64,000 nt of DNA from Muscardinus avellanarius. Its lineage: Eukaryota > Chordata > Mammalia > Rodentia > Gliridae. Positions 39,801-51,875 of this stretch are shown piece after piece (the first letter of the stretch is position 1; each line of letters opens with the position of its first letter). The position numbers and the translations under genes were made by a program. The DNA is taken from assembly GCA_963383645.1 (NCBI GenBank), contig OY726565.1, positions 29,102,966-29,166,965 on the forward strand, read 5' to 3'. A model generated the notes under the pieces. The model saw only the letters and a program-made list of their open reading frames with translations. It was not told the DNA's origin and ran no database searches.

Positions 39801-41941
39801 TATAGCTCTAGGCCACTGCTGAGGATCAGAATCTTCTATGAAGCTTTATAAAAACACAAATATCTGGGCTCTACTCTAAAACTATTAAGTTGGTATTTCT
39901 TGGGCCATGGCTAGGATGGGTATACTTTGAAAATGTTCTGTGATTCTGATAACCAAGGGCTGGGAACTACTGCTTACAGTGGTTCTCTAAGCAGGATACA
40001 AGTAACCTTTACAATGGGAAGCTATCCACTGGCTTCCTCTCTCCTACTTATCTTAGTAACCTAAAGTGTTTTTGAATTAAGTATAACTTTTATACAATGA
40101 TGTCTTAGTTGGGGTTCCAGAGAAATAGACCCATAGGACATACATAAAGGCAGGATTATATAGAGGAGGAATTTGCTCATGAGATTTGGTAGGCTGAGAA
40201 GTTCCTTGATCTGTTGTTTGTAAGCTGGAGACCAAGGAAAGCCAGTGGTGTGATTCATGGTATGAGTCAGAAGGTCAGGGAAGTCCAAGGGTAGAACGAG
40301 GTGTTCCAACTCAAGTAATGAGTCAGGAGAAGAGGGATGAATTCCTCCTTCCTCCATCTTTTTATTTGGAAATAGGGTCTCACTAAGTAGCTGAGGCTGG
40401 CTGAGAACCTGTGATCCACTCAGACTCCCAAGTATTGGGATTAAAAGTGTGCATCACCATCTCAGACCTTCTCCCACCCTTTGTTCTATTCAAGCCCCTC
40501 ACTGCTTTGGATGGTGCTGCCCACGTTTTTGAGAGAAATGTGCGTCAATGAGACTAGCTATTCAAATGCTAGTCTCATTCAGAAACTCCCTCACAGACAC
40601 ACCAAGAAACAGTGTTTAATCTGGACACCCCAGGACTGACTCAAGTTGATACATAAAGTTAACCACCACAATTGTTTATTCATATAATTTGCTTTACAAA
40701 TAACTGAAATAAATGTTTTAGTTAATGACGCCTAAATAGTTTCTTAGGTCTTTAAGGTGTTAGGACTTAAGGCATTTTTCAGACTTTAAAAAAAAATCTC
40801 ATCTGCATGTGTAATGCTTTTTATGATAACCTCAAAGCACTAATTCCTATACTGAGGACTTTATTTGGAGCCTTAGATATAATTCTTGAATACAATTAAA
40901 CAAGCTTTCTGTTTAGGGAAATTCTGACTACAGTTTTTTAAATTCATTCATCTGTTGATGGGTACCTGGGCTGATTCCCTCTCTTGGCTTTTGGAATTAG
41001 TACTGCAGTCAATGTGCCTATGTGGGCATCTCTAAGTACTGGGATTACAAACTTGTACCACCATGCCTGGCTAATTTTGAATATTAAAATGTAACTTTGC
41101 AGTGGTAATGATATGACTTCTATTTATTTCTCTGTGCTAACATCTGACAATTAAGACATAATGGCAAGGCTGCAGTCTATTCATAGGAAAGAGGTCATCC
41201 TTTCTTTTTTGTATTTTTTTTAAGGATCAGATTTTTATGAATTATTTGGACTTGGTATGGTATTAAGTTTTCAAAGTAAACTCACTGAAGAATATTCTCC
41301 TTCGTACAGCTGAGCTGTATGGGGTCAAAATTAAGAACTCAACCTTCGTATATCTGAATTTTTTACTTATTTCCCTGAGGGTGTTAGGATAGAAGACTCT
41401 TTTAAGCATGTGTTTTGTTTAATTTTACATGACTAACTTTGAAGAGTATTCAGAATCTTTTTTTGATCCTGAGAGTCATTAAAAATTTATACTTGTTAGT
41501 TCTACTTTGTTGTTAAATAGAAAGCAATGGAAAATACTACCATACTTGTTATTTTAAAAAATATCATTTCTCAAGTATTTTAACAGATTAGTAAGAAATG
41601 AGAAAATAGCTGTGTCTATGTGAAGAATACTAATAATAAAACATTTCTTTCCTGTATAAGAATGGTGATTCCTAATTGTTGGTTCCTGACATTTTCATTC
41701 TAGATTTTAAAAAATATATTTTTGCCTAATTTATGCTAAATCTTCTTTTATTTTTATTAACATGATTAATTGTACCACTTAACAGAGTTCACTATGACAT
41801 TTCTGCCCACCGATCATGTCCATCTCATCTTTACCTTTCTCTCCCATCCCCTTGCCCCCTTTCCAGGCTCTAATAGTCCATCTTCTATTTTTTAATTTTT
41901 TCCCCTTTTTTGTCTCACATCATAATGTAAATCATGTTGAC

Positions 41942-41997
<56 letters not shown>

Positions 41998-44900
41998 GCT
42001 CTTGGTGCACCCCCTCCAGTTTCCTTCCCTCCCAATCCAGAGTACCCACCCAGATTGAGGTTAGTATGTACTCACATGTATACACATAGTCTATGGTAGT
42101 ATTTCTATTAATGAACCTAAGTCTTCTTCCACTCCTGTCCTTATATCTCCTCCCTGGCTCCCCTGAGGTTTCTCCTCATCATCTGGAGTCCCTCTTGTAT
42201 CCCAGTTATTCCCTATCCTACACATATTAAAGGAAACATATGACCCTTCATTCTCTGTGACTGGCTAATCTCACTTAACATAACGTTCTCCGGTATAGCC
42301 CATCTTCTAATTTCAGGTCTCTTTTTAAGTTTCCACATGAGAGAAAACACAGGATACTTGCCATTCAGTGTCTGACTGACTTCTATTAGCATGGTGACCT
42401 CCCGTTTCACCTGTATTCCTGCAAATGACAGGATTTTATGGCTGATTAATACTCCATCATATATATGCCACATTTTCTTTATTCATTCATCTATTGATGG
42501 GCACCTGGGCTGAATCCCTCTCATAGCTTTTGGGAATAATACTGCCATCAATGTGCCTATGTGGGCACCTCTATTGTATGCGGACTTGTTTTTCAGATAC
42601 ATACACAGCAGTGGTAGAACTGAATAGTATGGTAGTTCTATTTTTAGTTTTCTGAGTAACCTCCATACCTGTTTTCCTTAGTGATTATAGTAATTTGCAG
42701 TCCGCTAACAGTGTATAAGGGCTCCTTTCCCCCCACATCCTTGCCATTATGTATGTATGTATGTATGTATGTATGTATGTATGTATGTATTTATTTATTT
42801 TTGGTGGTGCTGGGGTGGAACCCAGAGGCTTTCTTACCTCCGGGCTATACTACCAGACCTATTTTATATTTTATTTGGAAACAGGCTCTCACTAAGTTGC
42901 TGAGAGCCTCACTAAGTAGCTGAGGTTGGCTTTGAACCTGCGCGATCCTCCTGTCTCAGCCTCCCAAGCGCGGGGATTACAAGCGTGCACCACCACGTCC
43001 AGCTTATTTTTGTTTTTTTGATAAGAGCCATTCTGACTGGGGTGAGGTGGAATCTCAATGTAGTTTGATTTGCATTTCCTTGGTGGCTAAAGATGTTGAG
43101 CATTTTTTTCATATATTTATTGGTTATTTGTGCTTCTGAGAAATGTCTATTGGGTCATGTATCTAATTTTGATTGGGTTACTTGGCTTTTTTGTCATTTT
43201 TTGGAGTTTCAAAAATATAGTATAGATATTATACATCCTATCAGATGACTGGCTGGCAAAGGTTTTCTCCCATTTTGTAGGTTTGTCCCTTCACTCTGTT
43301 GATCATTTTCTTTGCCGTGCAGAAGCCTTTTAATTGGATGTCATCCCATTTGTCAATTCTTGTTTTTCTTTCCTGAGTTATTGGAGTCCCACCCAGGAAA
43401 TAATTGTCTGGGCCAATATTTTATTTTATTTTATTTTTATTTATTTTATTTTATTTTAAAATTTATTTTTATTGGTGCATTGTAATCATATATCACATTG
43501 GAATACAAGACTTGAGAGGATATGCAAGCACACATCATCCAATTAGCCCTCATCCAGTCCCCATCCCATTCCCTCCCCCTCCCTTGATCCCATGCTTGTT
43601 TGGTGATTAACTTTGATACATTTGTTTATGTACCTCCTGCGTTTTAAAGAGGCTCCATCCTCCCCTATTCCATACCCTCTGATTGGTCACCTTAATTGCT
43701 TCACTATAGGGCCCTTTCTATAGCTCGACCTCTTCCTGTTGCCCCTTTCTTCCTAGTTATTGCTGATTAGGGGAAGCATCTGGTTTTTATTTTCTGTGAT
43801 ATTTCTCTGTGCATGCCGTGTTGCAAGTACATATCCTACTCTTGACGGCCCCAGTAGTGGCCTGGCTACCCGGTGGACTGATCCAGACCTCGCTGGCTCA
43901 AGCAGCGGCCTTGCCTCATGGGAGGCCCCTATTCTGGTCTCACTGGCCCCGGCACCGGCCTAACCCCTTGGCAGGCTCCAATCCTGGCCTCGGAGGCCCC
44001 AGCACCAGCCTTGCCTCATAGCAGGCTCTGATGCCGGCCGTTGGCCCCGGCACTGGCCTAACCCCTTGGCAGGCTCCGATCTTGGCCTTGGAGGCCTCAG
44101 TAGCGGCCTTGCCTCACAGAAGGGTCCGATGCTGGCCGATGGCCCCGGCACCGGCCTAACCCCTTGGCAGGCTCTGATCCTAGCCTCAGAGGCCCCAGCA
44201 CCGGCTTTGCCTCACAGCAGGCTCTGATCCCGGCCTCACTGGCCCCAGCACTGGCCTAAACCCTCGGCAGGCTCCGATCCCGGCCTCGGAGGCCCCAGCA
44301 CCGGCCTTGCCTCACGGCAGGCTCTGATGCCGGCCATTGGCCCCGGTAATGGCCTTACCCCTCGGCAGGCTCTGATCTCGGCCTCAGAGGCCCCAGCACC
44401 GGCCTTGCCTCACGGCAGGCTCCAGTGCCGGCCGTTTGGGTCAATATTTTAAAGTGTTTCTCCCCTAGTAGTTTCAAAATTTTATGTTTTTGGTCCATTT
44501 GAGCTGATGTTTGTTTGGGGTGCGAGACAGAGATCTAGTTTCAGTCTTCTGCATGTGGATGCCCAGTTTTTCCAGCACGCTTTTTGAAGAGGCTGTTATT
44601 GCACCTTTGTTGAGAATCAGTTGGGTGGGTTTATTTCTGGGTCTCCTGGCCTATTTCTGTTCCACTGGCCTATCTGCCTATGTTTTATGCCAATACCATG
44701 CTATTTTTGTTACTATAAATGCCACATCTTTAACCAAGCTAAAAAGTGTCTAACTTTATCACATAGTTTATAAGTTTAGTTCCACTGCATCATTATTATT
44801 TTTGACCAGGTAATTTATGTAAACTTTGCCTTACGTTGCAATTGCTTCAATGACAGATGCCTGTGTATCCGTGGGAGACTCTTGGTGCCAGCAGGTAGCA

Positions 44901-47900
44901 GTTACTGAGTATTCACTGACTGGATTGCGTGCCTTGTGCTTGCAGGAGATATTCTCGGTTCTTCCATCAGCGGCTTAGCCTCATTGATTCGGATGCCTTA
45001 TGGTTGTGGTGAACAGAATATGATCAATTTTGCTCCGAATATCTACGTTTTGGATTATCTGACTAAAAAGAAACAACTGACAGATAACATAAGAGAAAAA
45101 GCCCTTTCATTTATGAGGCAAGGTAAGCATTTTAGAAGTATACTTTAATTTGTAAAAAAAAAAATTGATTTTTTTTCAGGCAAGGGTTGCCCTAGACTAT
45201 ATTTCAGAGTAAGTGAATTTTGTTGCTGTTTTTAGTTATTTTAAAACTTTTATTTTGTTTAGTACTGGGGTTTGAGATGGGGCATTCTCTTCTGAGCTAC
45301 ATCCTCAGCCCTAATTTTTTACTTTTTTTTTGGTGGTACTGGGGTTCCTGGAAGCCCTTCTACCTCCAGGCTACACTCCCAGACCTATTTTATTTTTGGA
45401 AACAGGGTCTCTTATGCCAGCGTGGCTGGCTTCGAACCTGCGTGATCCTCCTGTCTCTTCCTCCCAAGCGCAGGATTTAAAAGCGTGCGCCACCACGCCC
45501 AGCTAATTTTTTATATTTTGAAACAAGGTCTTTCTAGGTTTCATACTGACCTTAAAACTGCAGTCCTCCTGTCTCAGCCTCTCAAATACTGGGGTTGCAG
45601 GTGTGTGCTACTGCGCCCAGCTGTACTTTGTGTTGGTATGTGATGGCAGGACTGGATGCTGTTGAAGGTGCTGGCAGTCAGACACTTTGAAGCTGTCCCC
45701 ATTCTTCCTGTACCAAGCGTCCACTGGCTGCTGCTAAGGGGTTAGTAATACCCCCAGATCTTAGTTTCTGGGGAGGCTTGTATTGTGATACGGGATCTGA
45801 AATTTAAAACTCTTTGAACATCTAAAGGAACGAGCATTCATTTATTCACTGTATTGATGGAGTGGCTTAGTACCAGGAGCAGTTCCAGTGCTGAGAAACA
45901 GGAAGTCAGGGCCTCTCTGCCCAGGAATTCACTGTGGGTGGAGAAGATGGTGCCATGGGGCCAGGAGCTTCTCATGGCATTTAAAATGCTCAGCAGATGG
46001 AGCTTAGGAGAGACATGTCTGTATGGGGAGGATCTGCTAGCTCCTCAGACTCCCTGAGAGGTGGAATCTGTCCACAGACTCAGAGGGCTGGGCCACGTGT
46101 CATCGCGTGCTCACCGTGTGGCGGGCAGTGAGTTTTCTAAGCACTGGATGTTAGGAGTCTCATTTAATGCCCACAGCAAGTATTAACATAATCCTGTTTT
46201 AAAAGATGAAGGGCAGGCACAGAGAAGTCGAAAAGTTAACTAATTGACCAGGGTTGTAGAGCAAGCACTCTGAAGAGCTGGGATTGGAACCCAATTTCTG
46301 GCTTTAGATTTCATGCTGTTTTTCTCCATAGCTAGGAGAAAAAATTAAGTTGTGAAACATTTTTAATGATATGTAATAAGTAAATATAAGTATGCAAGTC
46401 CCGTTCAGATAGCCCAGCTGCTCGCCTGGACCACTCCAGCGGCTTCCTAAGTAACCTCTGCTCTTGCCTTCATTCCTCTGCACTACAGTCTCCATCTATT
46501 ATAAAAGGGACTTTTGAAGATGTCTAGACCATGTCGTTTTCTTGCTGGACCCCCTGCGCTTGTGGGTTCCTGACCTTGGCCAATGAGGTCCAAAGTGGAC
46601 TGGCCTTGGCCTCCATCTTCAGCCCCAGCTCAAGCCACTCTCTGGTTCCCTTTCTGGCTGCATCTGGAATACTCCATGGTGCGTCTGGGCTTCGCTCTTT
46701 CTTCTCCTGGAAGGCTTCCCCCCCAGATTTCTCCATGGCTGGCTTCTTTTCATTCTTTCAGTGTGTTTTCCTCAGAGTGGCCTTCTCCATCCACCCACTG
46801 ACTCTTCCATCTATCACTATATTTCCTCTGCTTAATATTCTTTGTGCTCATCTGTGTCCCGGACCTGGAGGGTAAGCGTCGTGCTGGGGTGAGGTGTGGG
46901 GTGTTTCACCTATGCTCCATTGTGTCGCTAGAGGTGTACCTCAGTAAATACCCAATGGAGGAGTGAATTGTCCGCTGTAAATGGTTTGGATTTGCAATGT
47001 CCTCGGGGCTCTCATGAAAACAAGGTAGCAGCGATGGAAGCAGGCAGCAGCGATGGAAGCAGGCCTTGGCTGCTAATGACATAATTTTGTTCTTTATTGC
47101 TGAGTAGAATTCATATAATTTTGTAATCCATTCATCTGTTGATGGACACTTAGGTTGGCTCCCTAATTTAGCTATTGTGAATTGTACACCTATGAACACG
47201 GGTATGCGTATATTACTGTAATTTTCTGATTTCAGTCTTTTTGGAAAGATACTCAGGCATTGTATAGCTAGATCATATGGTGGATCTATTTCCAGCTTTC
47301 TGAGGACTCTCCACACGGATCTCCGAAGTGGCTGCACTAATTTGCAATCCCATCAACAGTGTAGAAGAGTTCCTATTTCTCCATATCCTCACCAGAATTT
47401 ATTGTTGTTTGACTTCTTGATGATTGCCATTCTAAATGGGGTTAGGTGGGATCTCAGGGTAGTTTTAATTTGTCTCTCCCTGATTGCTAATGATGTTGAA
47501 CATTTTTATTTTTACATATTTATTGGCCATTTGTATTTCTTCTTTTGTGAAGTTTCTGTTTGGTTCATTTTTCCATTTCTTGATTAGGTTTTAGTTGTTT
47601 ATTTTAGTATTAAGTCTTTTAAGTACTTTGTATATTCTCTATATTACACCTCTATCAGAGGAATAGCTGGCAAAGATCTTCTCTCATTCTGTGGGCTCTC
47701 TTTAGACTCTTGATGGTTTCCCTTGATGAGCAGAAGCTAGAAGCTTTTAATGTGGAGCTCAGACCTAGGAGGTTTCAGAAGTGCTTCCACAGTATGGTCA
47801 TTATCTATATACACTAAGGATAGTCTTGGCATGCCTCCTCAGCCTAGAAATGTGACCAGTGGCTGCAGTGGCTTCCTCTTTGAGCTGGCAAAGTGGCAGA

Positions 47901-50812
47901 GGAAGGAGTGAGATGGAACGTCCACAGTGCCTCATCTTGCATGCAAACCCTAAGTACGCTTCAGAGTCGTGGACAAAGCTGCCTGATCCAATGCTTTTTA
48001 TTATGAAATCAGTGTCATGTTTCAGACACTCTGTTTTTTCTTTTGCCATCACATTTGCCACAGTCCTTTAAAGACAGAGTAGTAGTTGTTTTTCTTTTTT
48101 AAGAAATTAAAATGGGTTTGGTATGAGTCATGATTATGTTATTTAGATGTCATTTATGAACAGTACATTGTTTTCCTTAAATCATGCCTGGCCCAGGCGC
48201 CCTGTAACCCAATCCATTGATATTATTTTCAGTCAAAACAATAGCTACATCACTGAATGAAGTGTGCTTTGCTGTCAAAAAGAGGAGCAGAACTGTAACA
48301 CGAAAACCCTTTCTGATAAGGACTGGAAATCCTGAGCCTGTTAACAGAAAATTTAAACCATTTGTTTTTTCAGAGATTTAACTCATACTGCTTGCTGCTC
48401 AGCTTTCAAAGTGACCATCAGACAAAATCTAGTTCAAAACATATTTTTTTCTCTTGAAAACAGGAAAAACATTGGCTTTAGAATTCTTCTTTTATTTTTG
48501 TCTTTTGGTACGAGGGATTGAACCCCTGGAGCATTCTCCCTTCGAGCTATGCTCCAGCCCTATTTTATTGTTTACTTTGAAACAGTTGTTAAGGCTGGCC
48601 TTTAATCTATGGTCCTCCTGTCTCAGTCTCCTAAGTACTGGGATTACAGGGCTGTGCACTGTGCCCAGCTAGGCTCAGAATTCTGCTTGCTGAGCCATCA
48701 CAAGTGTGGCTGGAGGCTAAGGGAAGGCACTAAAGCAAAAAAGCTATAAAGTTTCCACTTCACATTATGAAAAGTAAGGAAGTCAGTAATGATTACTTTT
48801 CATTTAGTACAAAGAATGATTTTATTAGTTTTTGCCAGAGAAAGTGCTTTGTATAGTCATAAGAAACTAATTTTACTTCTTTTATTTACATGAAACTGTG
48901 ATACTTGAGGTAAACCAAGTGAAATTATGTTCGGAATTTTACTTGTTTTGGTGCTGGGGATCAAACCCAGGACCTCATGCATGCTACAAGAGCACTCTAC
49001 CCCTGAGCTGCTCCTTCCCCCAGGCCCAGAATGCTACTTTTGGATATGTTTCTATAAACAATATTTTCATGTTTATTATGATAAATTCTGAAAGTTTTAT
49101 ATTCGTGATTAATTCAAAGAAAATTCATGACCCTGAAAAGGATGTATCTTATCTGGCATTTTGGAAGCAGCAGTTTTATGGGGCATTATCCTAAAAGCCT
49201 CATGAGTTCTTTTGTATTTCAGTTTCCAGAAGTGTCTGATAATTTTGGTTATACTTATAACTTTTGAAAACTTGAGAACAATTCCTAATCGGGTGTGGTG
49301 GTGCTTGTGATCCCAGTAGTTGGGAGGCTGAGACAGTAAGATCACAGGTTGGAGACTAGCCTCAGCAACTTAGTGAGACTTTCTGCAATGTAGCAAGATT
49401 CTGTTTCAAAACATAAAATTATGAAAGGTTTGAGGGTGTAGCTCAGAGGCAGAATGCCCCAGAGTTAAATCCCCAGTACCCCCCCCCCAAAAAAAAGAGC
49501 TATTTATAAAACTACTAATTTAAAAGCAGTACTCTAGCTGGGCATGGTGGCGCACGCTTGTAATCCCAGCATTCGGGAGGCTGAGACTGGAGGATTGTGG
49601 TTCTTGGGCAGCCTCAGCTACTTAGGCCCTCTGCAACTCAGTGACCCAGTTTCAAAATAAAAGAATAAAAAATAAGGCAGGGGGTGTAGGTTAGAGGTCA
49701 AAAGCCCCTGAGTTCCATCCCCAGACCCACATACAAAAAGTAAATAAATAAAAAATAAAAGCAGTACTCTTAATTTCTTCATAAACTCTTTGGAAAAGAA
49801 CATGCGTTTTACTTTCTCAGCTACTGTAATTTAAAGTCTCCAATTTAGGTGACCACACTGAATATTGGATTGTTTTTATTAACAACAAACACTGTAGCCC
49901 CATCCATCAGCTATGTCTTTTTTGTGTATGGAGTGGAAATTAGGCTTGAGACGCTGGTATGGACAAACCACTGAAGGTTCTCCATCAATGAATGACGGAT
50001 GTAGCATGAGGAAGGAAACCTTATGGAAGGCTTCCACACAGAGTCAAGCAAATTCTTCTCCCTGGGCTTGGTCCTTTCCTTTATCTTTACATGGGAGCAG
50101 AGCTGGAGGTTTGGAGCCTCAGTTTGGTTTAAATTGCTAAGGCATTCACTCCACAGCTGGAGGTCTACGTGACTCTTCTCCTGGGCTGGCTGCCCCTAGT
50201 GGAAGAATGGTGCTAGTTGTTGATACTTTGGGGGAATGTTGGAGGTCAGCCCCCGAGGGGTAATTTCCATAAGCATTGACCTCATCTCCATGATCTCAGC
50301 TCTCCGCCCTATTTTACAATATCTCATACTTGGAACTGCAGTTGTTGATATGATGTGGGGGCCTGGAGGCACATGGGCTTTTCCCTGGGGTTAGCCCTCT
50401 CTGTTGCAGTTACCGAGGGCCCTAGACTTCTCCTTACCCTCTGCTTTCCTCTTAGTTTGAGTTCACAGTTAAACTCTGGCTATCTGGTAGATTTAGTTCT
50501 GAACTGGAAATTGAGAGAGGATGTCTTAGACTCTTCTGCTAATTTGCTTTTAAACATTAAGGAATTGTTCTGCTTCTCTGTGATCGCCGATTGCCTCTGA
50601 AAAATGAAGAGATTATTGGCTGTTTTTTTTTCTTTAGGGTTATATAAGAACTAAAATATGATAAGGTGAACCAAGGCAGTAATAATGAGGTAGTAATAAG
50701 TAATAAATAAGGTAGTAATAAGTAACGAATAAGATAGTAATAATAATAATGCTGATCATTTTTCATTCTTATTTATTTTACTTATTTTAGCATGATTCCA
50801 AAAATCGAGCTA

Positions 50813-50860
<48 letters not shown>

Positions 50861-51836
50861 TTTTTTTCCTGTAGTACTGGGGATTCTACTTCCAAGCTAC
50901 ATGCACAGCACTACCTTTTATTCTTTATTTTGAAACAGGGCCTCACTAAGTAGCTGAGGATGGCCACAAACCTGCAATCCTCTTGTCTCAGCCTCCCATG
51001 TTCTGGGATTACAAGTGGGTGCCACCATGTCTGGCTTAAAAAGTATATTCTGAATGATTTCCCTTTCTTTTCTTCTTCCTACGACTGTGGGTAACCCACT
51101 TCATTGGTTTCTAGTTTATCTTTTTTTCTTTTTGCAAAAATAAATGTATACGTATATGGTTTCTTATTTCCTCTTTTTTCTTGTGCAAAAAGTAGTGCAC
51201 TCTACATGCTGTTTTAGACTTTGCCCTTTTCAGTTAACTGTATATCCAGGAAATACCCCTGTAGTCATTCATAGAGTTATCTTATTCTTTTTTCACAGCT
51301 GCATATTACTTCATTGTGTATATGTATGATTATTTATTCAACCAATCTCTAACTTGGAAACACTTAGGTACTTTATGGTATTTTATCATTACAAACAATG
51401 CTGTGACAAAGCATCTGCATGTCTGTTTTTGTATTATTGAAGATGTATCTCTAGGGTAGGTTCCCGGAAGTGAGGTTATTGGGTTAAAGGATAAAGGCAT
51501 TCTTCTTCAAGTAGTTGTACAATTCTGAATTTTCGCTAGTGTCTTTCCTGTGGAAGGAGTAGTCAAACTTTTGAATCTTTGCTAATTTGTGGATAAGAGA
51601 TGGTAGCTTATTTAAGGCTTACTTTTTGCATTCCTTCTTTATGAAGTTGAACAATTTTCACATATTTAAATCTATTTTCATATTTTTGTCTCTGGCCTGT
51701 TCTTTTCTTTTGTTATTCTTGTTTATGTATACATAATGTTAACATAAATATTCGAGCAAAATTTATATATTACTATTACTTATACTAGTTATTCATTTTA
51801 TATGTTGGAAACATTTTTTCCTTTCTTTCTTTCTTC

Positions 51837-51875
<39 letters not shown>

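Larger units (their letters stand above)
41780..44750 (-). mobile_element. L1 (ORF2 3' part and 3'UTR), interrupted
   Basis: In reverse orientation this shows L1 3'UTR (41780-42240) and the well-known end of ORF2 (actccatcatatatatgccac, attcatctattgatgggcacc, gagccattctgactggggtg; last recognisable sequence about 44730). It is interrupted by a B1-dID SINE (42801-43004), a (TA)n array in the 3'UTR, and the composite retroposon at 43424-44437. It is 5' truncated and has lost its reading frame. Confidence 0.82.

Noticed and set aside
43760..44151. Open frames in the GC-rich array
   Set aside because: The ~98-bp dimer is not a multiple of three in most copies; frames are by-products of the VNTR.
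46531..47337. Open frames of 114 and 144 codons in intron 23
   Set aside because: They fall in L2 and antisense L1 sequence.
48944..49022. Possible tRNA gene
   Set aside because: The tRNA-like boxes belong to an ID element; no full cloverleaf.
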